Part shown: in pieces, positions 1 to 7,465 of the stretch
How the letters are laid out: every line of letters begins with the position of its first letter
How positions within the stretch are numbered: position 1 is the first letter of the stretch
Source of the DNA: JAHECQ01 sp047638695
Lineage (GTDB): Bacteria; Actinomycetota; Acidimicrobiia; Acidimicrobiales; SZUA-35
NCBI GenBank assembly: GCA_047638695.1
Contig: JBLINY010000027.1
Location: forward strand, 1 to 47,757
Direction: 5' to 3'
Length of the DNA stretch: 47,757 bases
Program-made: the position numbers and the translations under genes
Notes under the pieces: generated by a model
Databases searched by the model: none
The model's input: only the letters and a program-made list of their open reading frames with translations
What the model was told of the DNA's origin: nothing

Positions 1-1
1 C

Positions 2-112
2 CGACTTAGCTTGGTCTTCACCGACGATCGTTCCAGCGTGAGTCTCGATCTGGAGGCGCTTCGTGCCCCTGATCGCGACAGTCTTCAGTTGGTGTTCTTG
101 GGTGCGCCCTAG
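2..112 (+). CDS. 3' end of an unidentified protein
   Basis: Only the last 36 codons are inside the window. They read without interruption from the left edge to a TAG stop and end in LQLVFLGAP. The stop overlaps the stop of the converging minus-strand gene by 4 bp, a tight arrangement common in this window. There is too little sequence to name a family, and the gene's start lies outside. Confidence 0.45.
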   Translation, partial: RLSLVFTDDRSSVSLDLEALRAPDRDSLQLVFLGAP

Positions 113-826
113 AGCTGCCCGAGCCAACGACGGGGTGAAGGCTCGACCGGTATGTTGGCCAGCCCACTCATTGGTGCCCGCAGTCTGAGGCTGCCGTCGG
201 TCACAGTGAGCGGTGACATGGCACCAATCATCGAGAACAGGGCGCTGAACGGCTCGTGATCAGCAAGCCAAGCGGAGCCCCAGCGGGCAGCGAGGGCGAG
301 GGACACCAATGTGTGGGCGAGCAGCATCCACGCCAACGATCGCGGCGTCGATCCGGTGGGATGAGCCAGCTCGTAGAACAGAAAGACAGCCAGCCCCGCC
401 GCTGCCGGCAAACGGTGTTGAGGCAAACGGTGTTGAGGCAGCCTGGCCTGAGGAGATCGATCTCCCGCCGAGTGTCTCGACGATCTCGGCCAGGGTCACC
501 AGCGGGTTGATTGCATGTTGAGCACCGACCCACACCACCACATAGAGCGTGACGGGCAAGGGGTTGTTGCCTGTGTCGTTGGTGCCGATCAGCCCAGCCC
601 ACAGCGCCAGCATGAAGAGCGCGAGCGCGGCGATACGGCCGACCCAGCGCAGTACATTGAGCCATCCCGCAAGCGGGGGACTGGTGAGCTGGCGTCCGGC
701 CGCCGCCTTGGCCAGCCGAGGGGTCGTCCACAACGTGCCGAGAGCAACAAATGAGATCACCAGGGCCAGCGGAAGGTCTCGGCGGGCGCCAACTCCGTGA
801 GCGAACACCGGGACTCGAGCGAGCAT
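109..826 (-). pseudogene. Polytopic membrane protein of the 'fenitrothion hydrolase'-annotated type, frame-broken
   Basis: Two minus-strand frames together encode one multi-pass membrane protein. The N-terminal part (about 826 to 440) starts MLARVPVFAHGVGARRDLP and has hydrophobic stretches such as LALVISFVALGTLW and IAALALFMLALWAGL. The C-terminal part (about 425 to 109) continues in another frame with LPAAAGLAVFLFYELAHP and ends SPRRWLGQL. The overall pattern resembles actinobacterial membrane proteins often annotated as fenitrothion hydrolase, from memory of the family and not from a search. The segment after RRDLP seems about ten residues shorter than I would expect. The frame change lies between about 440 and 500, next to a 15-bp tandem duplication. 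Either a decayed gene or a one-base assembly error; the loss of sequence after RRDLP favours decay. Confidence 0.45.
407..440. repeat. 15-bp tandem duplication (2.3 copies)
   Basis: The unit GGCAAACGGTGTTGA occurs twice head to tail (407-421, 422-436), followed by a partial third copy GGCA. It lies in the broken membrane-protein gene near the frame change. Because 15 is a multiple of three, the duplication itself does not cause the frameshift; it adds five residues (ASTPF read twice). Confidence 0.9.
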
Positions 827-1315
827 CGCTAGCTCAACTGGATCGGCCACATCGCTCTCTTCGCCGTGACCATGGTCGTCGGCTGCCATTGCCTCGTCGG
901 CTGTCACCTCGACGGTGGCCGTGCCGCGGATAGGCGTGCCATCGACGGCGTAGGCGCGGTGATCGTTGTGGCCGAATTCCACCCCCTATCTCGTGGCTGT
1001 CTTCGGTCAGCTCATCGATGTGCCAGTCGGTCCCGTAGAAGCGCATCACCCGTTCGCCGTCGATGTAGAGATGCAGATGACCTTCTCCTGCCACCGGGTC
1101 GATGCTGGCGGCGGCAGGGTTGATTGTGAAGTCATCGACCTCGATGAAAAGGTTGTGACCCGATTGAGGGTCGGGTTGGACATCGATGCTGATGGCCGGT
1201 GTGGTCTGACCCGATTCTTCGGCTGGACCGGCTTCGTCAGTGGTCGAGCCGCCGCAAGCAACGAGTGCAATGGCAGCGGCAGCAAGTGCGGCAACGCGGA
1301 AAAGGTCTTCTTCAT
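827..1315 (-). pseudogene. Small lipoprotein, frame-broken
   Basis: The ATG at 1315 overlaps the TGA of the upstream gene (ATGA), a normal coupling signal. It opens with MKKT, but the lipoprotein signal peptide (FRVAALAAAAIALVACGG, lipobox before Cys) is in the next frame, so a base seems missing within the first five codons. A second break lies near 982, in a run of five G. With four G the protein reads on as EIGVEFGHNDHRAYAVDG. The mature part has SGHNLFIEVDDFTINP and GHLHLYIDGERVMRFYG, and a His/Asp-rich tail (DDHGHGEE) that may bind metal. No stop is seen before the next gene in the same frame. Both breaks are fixable by one base at short homopolymers, so sequence error is as likely as decay. 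Confidence 0.5.
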
Positions 1316-1810
1316 GATGGGCGAAGAGCAGCCTGAGCGGCTTCGAAAACCACCGTCGGCAGCGCCGTGTAGCGGGCAACCACCTCAGCAGCATCAGCCA
1401 AGAGCTGGACGATGACGCGACCAACAATCAGGGCGAGAAGCAATCCCACGGCGACGGGGGTGGTGATGAGGCCGCCGGTAGTCGAACCAGCGAACCAGCC
1501 TTCGAGGCCTTCTTGAACAAGGAAAAGGACCGAGCTGGCGGCGGCAAGGCCGGTGGTTGATGACGAGCAGTAGCCAAGGTCGCTAACCTGACGGAGCACC
1601 AGAACGACGGCTCCGACCACGGCCACCGGGGTCAGTAGCGCCCATTGGGTCGAGAGATGAGCGTGGTCCAGATCAGATACGAGCGGCCCGAAACCATGGG
1701 GGAGCCACTCGAGGCCTGCGGTGGCAACGTATGCGAGTTGATGGACGACCAGGGCGCCAAGGGCGGCGATGGCTAAGAAAGGAGCGGTGTCGAGTTCCGG
1801 CCGCCTGCAT
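1312..1810 (-). pseudogene. Small polytopic membrane protein with a broken start
   Basis: A continuous frame ends at 1312 and reads upstream through APFLAIAALGALVVHQLAYV, WALLTPVAVVGAVVLVL, a hydrophobic segment near SSVLFLVQEG and TPVAVGLLLALIVGRVIVQLL: about four membrane segments. The frame has no good start. The ATG at 1810 enters it only if one base is removed from the GGCGGCCGG tract that follows (giving MQAPELDTAPF). The nearest in-frame alternative is a GTG at 1626, which would delete the first membrane segments. It is coupled to the lipoprotein gene by an ATGA overlap. Family not recognised. Confidence 0.45.
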
Positions 1811-1830
1811 CAACTCCAGACTACGTCACG

Positions 1831-3084
1831 CTACGACGGTGATGCGATCACGTTGCGGCGCCACCGCAATTCCCCGCCCAGCACCAGAACAAGCGTGGTA
1901 GCCCCCATCCCCACGAGGGTCTGACGCAAGCCAATGGCATCGGCCAAGATGCCGAGGGGCAGTGAAGCGAGGCCGAAGGCACTGAATCCAAGGCCGAGCA
2001 ACGACTGGATTCGTCCGTGATAGGCCGGGTCGCTCATGCTCAGCGCCAGCGTTGCGTTCATCGATTGGAACGCTGAGGTCGAGCCGCCGACAAGGGCAGC
2101 GACGAGAAGGGCGGTCGTGTACGTGGGAGCAAGTCCCATCAGCACCAACGACCCGGCCAACATCACGCCGCTGATCACTTGGATGCGAGGACCTTGGGCC
2201 AGCACGCTGCGAGCGACGATCAGCCCGGCGAACAGCCCGCCCATTGCCCCGACCAACGAAAGCATGGCGAAACCCGAGGGACCGGCGTCGTAGAAGTCTT
2301 TGGCGACACTGGGGAGGAATGCGACGTAGGGGAACCCGACCATCGTGACCGTGATGGCCAACGTGATCACGATCTTCAGTGCCGGGATCGATCGGGCGTA
2401 ACGAACGCCGTCCGCCATCTCGGCCAGAGGTGCCCGCTTTGGCCGCTTGGGGTCGGGCCGGCCAGGATCGAGGAAGAGAAAGCAGATGGCGGAGGACACG
2501 CTCAGCACCGTGCTGAACAGGTAGATGGCGGCGTAGCCGAGCCAGCTGACGCCAAGGAAGACCGCGGCTAACGCAGGACCAACGACACGGTTGCTGCTCA
2601 TCGAGATCTGGGCGAGTGCAACGGCGTTCGGAATGAGTTTCGGGCCAACGATGTCGACGGTGAAGGCCATCCGGGCGGGCACCAGAGCCGAGAAAGCGAC
2701 GGCTTGGACTGCCGACACAACGATAAGCATCCAGAACTGCGTCGCTCCGACAACTTCTGCCATACCGAGTCCGAACGATGACGCCGACAGAAGCAAGGTG
2801 GAAAGCACCAGGATGCGCCGTTTGGGGACCCGGTCGGCCAGCACGCCGCCGATCGGTGTCATCACCAGACTGACCGCGCCAAAAGCGAGGGTGACGAGGC
2901 CGAGCGAGGTGTTGTTGCCGCCCAGATCTTTGGCCAGTGCGCCGCGGGCAACAATTCCGCTGAAGATGGCGAGGTAGTAGAGGTAGGTGCCGAGCCAAAT
3001 GATGCGAAAGGCCGGGATCTTGAACGATGCGAATGTCGGGGTGCGAGCTTCTCTGGCTTCGACCTCTCCTGGAGCGGCGGTCAT
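1831..3084 (-). CDS. MFS transporter (EntS/MFS_3-like exporter)
   Basis: A 417-residue protein with about twelve hydrophobic segments, the usual MFS size. After a 20-residue cytoplasmic N-terminus it starts with FKIPAFRIIWLGTYLYYLAIF, typical of the MFS_3/enterobactin-exporter-like group. The loop after TM2 reads GGVLADRVPKRRILV, the conserved MFS motif A (G-x3-D-R-x-x-R-R). A charged central loop (DPGRPDPKRPKRAP) separates the two six-helix halves. The start lies 11 bp after the stop of the CoA-transferase gene on the same strand, so the two are probably co-transcribed. Substrate cannot be told from sequence; export of a hydrophobic metabolite is an inference from the family. Confidence 0.88.
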   Translation of the reverse strand: MTAAPGEVEAREARTPTFASFKIPAFRIIWLGTYLYYLAIFSGIVARGALAKDLGGNNTSLGLVTLAFGAVSLVMTPIGGVLADRVPKRRILVLSTLLLSASSFGLGMAEVVGATQFWMLIVVSAVQAVAFSALVPARMAFTVDIVGPKLIPNAVALAQISMSSNRVVGPALAAVFLGVSWLGYAAIYLFSTVLSVSSAICFLFLDPGRPDPKRPKRAPLAEMADGVRYARSIPALKIVITLAITVTMVGFPYVAFLPSVAKDFYDAGPSGFAMLSLVGAMGGLFAGLIVARSVLAQGPRIQVISGVMLAGSLVLMGLAPTYTTALLVAALVGGSTSAFQSMNATLALSMSDPAYHGRIQSLLGLGFSAFGLASLPLGILADAIGLRQTLVGMGATTLVLVLGGELRWRRNVIASPS

Positions 3085-3095
3085 GCAGTGGCGCG

Positions 3096-4307
3096 CTAAC
3101 CGATCGATCCGTTGGCCCGAAGTGCTTCAATTTCCGGGTCGGTCAAGCCGGCATCCTGCAAGACGCTGGTGGTGTGCTCGCCCAACTTTGGTGCCGGGCC
3201 ACGGGGCCCAACATCGGCTGTCTTGAACTTCATGGGGTGCGCCACCGAGTGGTACGCCCCGATTTCAGGGTCTTCCAGCATTGGGAACAGTCCGAGTGCC
3301 TCTGCCTGGGGGTCTGCGACCACTTCGTGAAGCGCAAGTACCGGCCCCCAGATCACGCCGTTGGCATCGAAGAGCTTGCCCCATTCATCGCGGGTCTTCG
3401 CTGCCAGCGCCCCGTCGACGGCGGCAACGACTTCGGGCATGTTCAGGAATCGCCCTCTGAGATCTTGGAGACGGTCGTCCTCGAGGAGATGCTCGAGGCC
3501 GATGATCTGGCAGAGCTTCGTCCACGCCGCATCTTCTGGCATGTTCATAACCACCCACTTGCCGTCCCCGCAGGGGTAACGGTTGGCCGTGGCGATGATC
3601 ATGTTCTCACGGGATCGCGGTCGAAGCTGGGCTCGGTCCTGGGCTGTGATGGCGTAGTCGGTGGCCTGGGTCCACACGGCTGTCTCGTACAGCGAGGTCT
3701 CGACCACCTGACCCTTGCCGGTTCGTTCGGTCAGGCGCAGGGCGCCCAGGATGGCGCCAACGAACGCCAGGCCGGTGGTGTGGTCGCCTTGGGCTGGTCG
3801 AGCCATGGGGACCGGACCGTCTTCGCCTTCGCGCATCGCATCGTAGATTCCCGAGCGTCCGAAGAAGGCGGTGACGTCGTAGCCAGGTCGCCACGCCTCG
3901 GGCCCGGTTGTGCCATAGCCGGTGAGCGTGGCGTGCACGATCTTGGGGTTGACCGTCCGCATAGTCTCGGGGTCGAGGCCGAACTTTGTTTGGCGGTGGG
4001 TGAGGAGGTTGCACATGAAGATGTCGGCGTCCTCGCACAACCGGCGCACCAGCGCCGCACCTTCGTCGGTCTCGAGATCGACCGTGATCGATCGCTTGCC
4101 CCGGTTGTCGACGTCGAATTGGTAGTCGTAATGCTTGGTTTCCTCCGGCAGCTTCGGAGGCCGGCTGTTGTTGCGCATTGGGTCGCCGGTGAGGGGTTCG
4201 ATCTTGATCACGTCGGCACCCATGTCGGCCAGGATCGCCCCCGCCGATGGCGAGGCCATCCAGTTGTCGATCTCGATCACCTTGATGTCGTCAAGCGGCG
4301 TAGTCAC
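3096..4307 (-). CDS. CaiB/BaiF family CoA-transferase
   Basis: A 403-residue class III CoA-transferase. These enzymes move CoA between carboxylic acids through an aspartyl-CoA thioester. The N-terminus (VIEIDNWMASPSAGAILADMGADVIKIEP) is the family signature, followed by DPMR and the conserved NRGKRSITVDL (69-78). The catalytic Asp is D175 in AQGDHTTGLAF. Length is normal. The GTG start is chosen because a TANNNT element (TAGTGT) sits 7 nt upstream, suggesting a leaderless message. It diverges from the luciferase-like gene across only 25 bp. The acceptor acid is unknown; the neighbourhood suggests degradation of a branched or cyclic acid. Confidence 0.92.
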   Translation of the reverse strand: MTTPLDDIKVIEIDNWMASPSAGAILADMGADVIKIEPLTGDPMRNNSRPPKLPEETKHYDYQFDVDNRGKRSITVDLETDEGAALVRRLCEDADIFMCNLLTHRQTKFGLDPETMRTVNPKIVHATLTGYGTTGPEAWRPGYDVTAFFGRSGIYDAMREGEDGPVPMARPAQGDHTTGLAFVGAILGALRLTERTGKGQVVETSLYETAVWTQATDYAITAQDRAQLRPRSRENMIIATANRYPCGDGKWVVMNMPEDAAWTKLCQIIGLEHLLEDDRLQDLRGRFLNMPEVVAAVDGALAAKTRDEWGKLFDANGVIWGPVLALHEVVADPQAEALGLFPMLEDPEIGAYHSVAHPMKFKTADVGPRGPAPKLGEHTTSVLQDAGLTDPEIEALRANGSIG

Positions 4308-4332
4308 GGTGGTGACACTAACGTCCTACCTC
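4308..4332. promoter_or_regulatory. Compact divergent promoter with overlapping -10 elements
   Basis: Between the two divergent starts are only 25 bp. On the minus strand TAGTGT (4315-4320) lies 7 nt before the CaiB GTG. On the plus strand TAACGT (4319-4324) lies 8 nt before the ATG at 4333. The hexamers share two bases. If both are -10 boxes, both messages are leaderless and the polymerases would exclude each other. The -35 regions would lie in the opposite coding sequences. Confidence 0.5.
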
Positions 4333-5160
4333 ATGAAGTTCGGATTCGTGCTGCCAAACAACTGGGGTCTCCCCGATCCACTAGTCATCGGCGATCTTGC
4401 CGCTGAAGCCGAGGAGCTCGGACTCGAGTCGGTGTGGGTCAATCACCACGTACTCAATATTGGATACATCGCCGATCGTCTCGACGATCGGCCGTACTAC
4501 GACGCGCTCACCACGCTGACGTGGGTGGCTGCCCGGACCGAACGAGTTCGTCTCGGCACCTCCGTCCTAGTGTTGCCCTACCTCCATCCAATGGTGCTGG
4601 CCAAGACCTTGGCCACGCTCGATCAACTCAGCGGTGGGCGAGTCATCGCCGGTCTTGGGGTCGGAAGCCTGGCGGAAGAGAACGCGGCGATGCGGGTCGA
4701 GTACGAACGTCGCGGGCCATGGTCGGATGAGTTCATCGAAGTGATGCTGGCGCTTTGGTCGGACGGGCCCGGTTCGTTCGAGGGCGACCACTTCGCTATG
4801 TCGGGTCTGGTCGCCTCACCTAAGCCTGCGCAGAACGATCTCGAAATCTGGATTGGTGGTTCGGGCGCTCCGGCCCGCAAGCGGGCCGCCCGCTTCGGCC
4901 AGGCTTGGCATCCTCTTACCTCGGTCGGCGGCCTGGCCAAGCGCATGCCCAAGATGATCGACACCCTCGAGGCAGCGGGCCGTTCGCGCAACGATCTCAT
5001 CGTGGCCCCGCGTATCACCGTCGACGCGGTGCCTGATATGGCTTCGGTCGAGGCATGGGCCGCAGCCGGCGCCGACCAGTTGATCATCGGCACCACCGGC
5101 GACGACATCGACGTGATCCGGCAGGGTCTGGCCCACGTCGGAGCGCTGGCCAAGGGCTGA
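4333..5160 (+). CDS. LLM class F420-dependent oxidoreductase
   Basis: A 275-residue bacterial-luciferase-like TIM-barrel protein. The start MKFGFVLPNNWG is typical of the family's first strand; the reading frame is open further upstream, but that part overlaps the divergent CaiB gene. Other family marks are LAAEAEELGLESVWVNHHVL (22-41), RVRLGTSVLVLPYLHPMVLAKTLATLDQLSGGR and GLGVGSLAEE. Actinobacterial members generally use reduced F420 to reduce or oxidise hydrophobic substrates; FMN use cannot be excluded. A TAACGT box 8 nt before the ATG supports this start. It ends 5 bp before the stop of the convergent PhyH gene. Confidence 0.88.
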   Translation: MKFGFVLPNNWGLPDPLVIGDLAAEAEELGLESVWVNHHVLNIGYIADRLDDRPYYDALTTLTWVAARTERVRLGTSVLVLPYLHPMVLAKTLATLDQLSGGRVIAGLGVGSLAEENAAMRVEYERRGPWSDEFIEVMLALWSDGPGSFEGDHFAMSGLVASPKPAQNDLEIWIGGSGAPARKRAARFGQAWHPLTSVGGLAKRMPKMIDTLEAAGRSRNDLIVAPRITVDAVPDMASVEAWAAAGADQLIIGTTGDDIDVIRQGLAHVGALAKG

Positions 5161-5165
5161 GCCGA

Positions 5166-6014
5166 CTAGAGCGTGGGCTCGACGTTTTGTTCGGCGCCCG
5201 CATACACGATGTTGCGCAAGGTCTTGCTGGCTTTGTGGTGGAAGGCCACGGCATCGGGGTGAAGATCGGCCTGGGGCCGCGGGCAATGTTCGAAGTGGTT
5301 GAACTCGTCTACGCCGCGAACGAGTGCCGCCGAGTCCCAATCGGCCAACAGCTGTTTCGTGTGGGTCGGCATGTAGTGCAGGGAGAGCCCGATCCGGCGG
5401 TCGTCGGTTGCGTTCGGCCCCGAACCGTGCGCCGCCTTCACGTTGTGGAACGACGTCTGGCCCGGCTCGAGCGGCATCGCAGCCGGGTTGCGGTCTCCGA
5501 TGTCGATGGTCAGTTCCTGACCCCGACTGAGCAAGTTGTCTTCGTGGTAGGTCTCGACGTGGTCGAGCAGTTCGAGGTGACTGCCCGGCAGCACGCTCAT
5601 GCAGCCGGCCGCCTCGGATGCGGGTGACAGTGCCACCCAAACGCTGACCAACTCGTCGTTGTCGAGACCCCAGTACGTGAGATCTTGATGCCAACCGACA
5701 AAGCTCGCTGTGTTGGCCTCCTTGATCCAGAAGATCGAGTTCCAGCACAGAATGTTGGGTCCGATCAGATCCTCGACCGAGTCGAGTAGGCGCTCGTTCC
5801 GCATGATGGCGTCAACCCAGGTGAATAACAGAAACGACTTCGACCGTTCGACCGCATCGATCGGGTGGCCCCGTTCGGCTTCGTGCGCCTCGAGCTTGGC
5901 CCTAGCGTCGGCCGCCTCGGCGGGGGAGAGGCCGGTGATTGGCGAGACGTAGCCGTGCTGGCGGTAGTGCGTAATCTGCGCCTCGGTGAGTCGCTTCGTT
6001 GTGCTGGTCCCCAT
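5166..6014 (-). CDS. Phytanoyl-CoA dioxygenase family protein (PhyH)
   Basis: A 282-residue Fe(II)/2-oxoglutarate-dependent oxygenase. Start MGTSTTKRLTEAQ is preferred to an upstream Met because that would overlap the divergent gene. The iron ligands are visible as H109-x-D111 in GWHQDLTYWG and the distal His in AAHGSGPN (H196); Arg207 in DDRRIGLSLHY is a likely 2-oxoglutarate contact. The motif CMSVLPGSHLELLDHVETYHEDNLL is typical of bacterial members annotated for syringomycin-type or phytanoyl hydroxylation. The reaction is likely hydroxylation of an aliphatic substrate coupled to 2-oxoglutarate decarboxylation; the substrate is not evident. Confidence 0.9.
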   Translation of the reverse strand: MGTSTTKRLTEAQITHYRQHGYVSPITGLSPAEAADARAKLEAHEAERGHPIDAVERSKSFLLFTWVDAIMRNERLLDSVEDLIGPNILCWNSIFWIKEANTASFVGWHQDLTYWGLDNDELVSVWVALSPASEAAGCMSVLPGSHLELLDHVETYHEDNLLSRGQELTIDIGDRNPAAMPLEPGQTSFHNVKAAHGSGPNATDDRRIGLSLHYMPTHTKQLLADWDSAALVRGVDEFNHFEHCPRPQADLHPDAVAFHHKASKTLRNIVYAGAEQNVEPTL

Positions 6015-6078
6015 GGGCCGAAGCGTAGATGGCTTCTCGCCCGGCCTGCTGGGCGGCCCCTCAAGGGCTGTTCCAACC

Positions 6079-7314
6079 ATGAGGTTGGCGGCCGTGGCGG
6101 GTTCTGTCCAGCAACTCCTCGATACCGATCCAACGTTCGTTCCGGTCGAAGAGTTAGCTGCTGAAGCCGAAGAACTTGTTGCGCTGAGCCACCAGCTGCA
6201 CGCCGCCCTCTTGGAAACGGTGGCCGCAGCCGAACGGGCCGGGGTTCATCGCCGCAAGAAGGTACGGACGATGGCCCGCTACCTCACCGCCTACACCCGC
6301 CAAGCTGGCTCCGACATGGGCCGCATCTGCAACCAGGCCGAGTTGTGCGGTCGCTTTCCCGTCATCCTTGACGCCCTGAAGCAGGGCACAATCGGAACAT
6401 CGCAGGTTCAGCGCCTGGCCATTTTGGCTTCGCAACCCGGGCTGGTCGAGGCCTTTGGCCGCGATCTCGAGTTCCTGTTGGCGGCAGGTGGTCGTGAGTC
6501 GTATGTGATGTTCTCGGCCATGTGCAAGGCCTGGGCCGAATACAACGACCCAACCGATCCGGCCGACCTCGACGAGGCGCACCTGTCGAACCGCAAACTG
6601 CTGTGGGCGCAAGGTGTCGGTGGCGAGGTCGTTGCCGAGCTGCACGCTCCAGCGCTGTGTTGGGAACAGGTGCTCGAAGCCTGCGGCCCGGTGTATGAGT
6701 GCATGCTGGAAGACGACTGGAAGGTCGCCCGCGGTGAGCTTGGCGACGATGCCACCTTCGCCGATCTGGCTCGTACCGAGAAACAGCGTTGGTTCGATGC
6801 CCTCATGTCTGTGGTTCGGGCCGGCGCAGGGCTCGAAGACCCGGGCGTTGCCGTCGAAGTCGGCATTGTGGTCGACGAAGCGACGCTGGCCGATCAAGCC
6901 GACCGGGAACAGGTAGGCATCGACGTCGATGCCCCGGAGGCCGGGCCACTCGTTGAAGATGATTTCGAGCAGATCGCTGAGCGGCGCTGTCATACCCGGC
7001 ACGGTTTGTCGATCACGTCGTCACTGGCTCTTCGGTGTGCTCTATCGGGTCACATCCGCCGCATCGTGATCGATGCTCCCGATCTCAACCCGTCGAAGAA
7101 GGCTCGCCTGTTCAGGGGTCCGCTTCGAGAGGCAATTCTGGCCAGGGATCGATGGTGTATGGGGCCGGGATGTGATGTTCCGGCCCAACGCTGCGAAGTC
7201 GATCACATCGTTCCATACAGTCGAGGCGGGCCGACCAGCGCCCAGAACGGTGCGCCGTTGTGCCGAGCCTGCCACCGTCACAAAACCCAACTCGAAGCCC
7301 TCGGCCTTTCCTGA
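6079..7314 (+). CDS. DUF222 domain HNH endonuclease-like protein
   Basis: A 411-residue protein with a long N-terminal DUF222 (13E12-repeat) region and a C-terminal HNH domain: CEVDHIVPYSRGGPTSAQN followed by LCRACHRHK, giving the H-N-H residues and paired Cys (CDVPAQRC, CRAC) that may hold a structural zinc. DUF222-HNH genes occur in many copies in actinobacterial genomes and are often linked to mobile or selfish DNA; their function is not established. The ATG at 6079 is chosen over an upstream frame that overlaps the PhyH gene. No terminal repeats or site duplications flank it here, so mobility cannot be shown. Confidence 0.85.
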   Translation: MRLAAVAGSVQQLLDTDPTFVPVEELAAEAEELVALSHQLHAALLETVAAAERAGVHRRKKVRTMARYLTAYTRQAGSDMGRICNQAELCGRFPVILDALKQGTIGTSQVQRLAILASQPGLVEAFGRDLEFLLAAGGRESYVMFSAMCKAWAEYNDPTDPADLDEAHLSNRKLLWAQGVGGEVVAELHAPALCWEQVLEACGPVYECMLEDDWKVARGELGDDATFADLARTEKQRWFDALMSVVRAGAGLEDPGVAVEVGIVVDEATLADQADREQVGIDVDAPEAGPLVEDDFEQIAERRCHTRHGLSITSSLALRCALSGHIRRIVIDAPDLNPSKKARLFRGPLREAILARDRWCMGPGCDVPAQRCEVDHIVPYSRGGPTSAQNGAPLCRACHRHKTQLEALGLS

Positions 7315-7348
7315 CATTGGCGTTCGTCGGACACCCGGTCTGGCCGCG

Positions 7349-7465
7349 CTACCCGGCCAGGATTTTGTAGAGCTCGGCCTTCGTTTTGGTGAGCACGTCA
7401 ACTGCTTGCTCTCGCTGCTCGTCAGTGCCAAAGCGGCCTATCTGTCGGGCCTGAGATCCAGAGGC
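7349..7465 (-). other. Short intergenic stretch with a coding-like frame after the acyl-CoA synthetase stop
   Basis: Directly after the TGA of the acyl-CoA synthetase the same frame stays open for 38 codons, ending KAELYKILAG then TAG. It contains FGTDEQREQAVDVL, which looks like amphipathic helix. No start codon with a ribosome-binding site is seen. It could be a remnant of another gene's C-terminus or chance. The rest of the 7315-7465 gap shows nothing recognisable. Confidence 0.2.

Noticed and set aside
4135..4332. Upstream extension of the luciferase-like oxidoreductase
   Set aside because: It overlaps the divergent CaiB gene antisense and adds no family sequence; MKFGF at 4333 is the typical start.
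4471..4492. Perfect 9-bp inverted repeat (GCCGATCGT/ACGATCGGC)
   Set aside because: It lies inside the luciferase-like coding sequence (ADRLDDRP) and follows from the high CGATCG density; no regulatory position.
6079..7314. DUF222-HNH gene as a homing element with visible ends
   Set aside because: No direct or inverted repeats or interrupted target gene were found around it.
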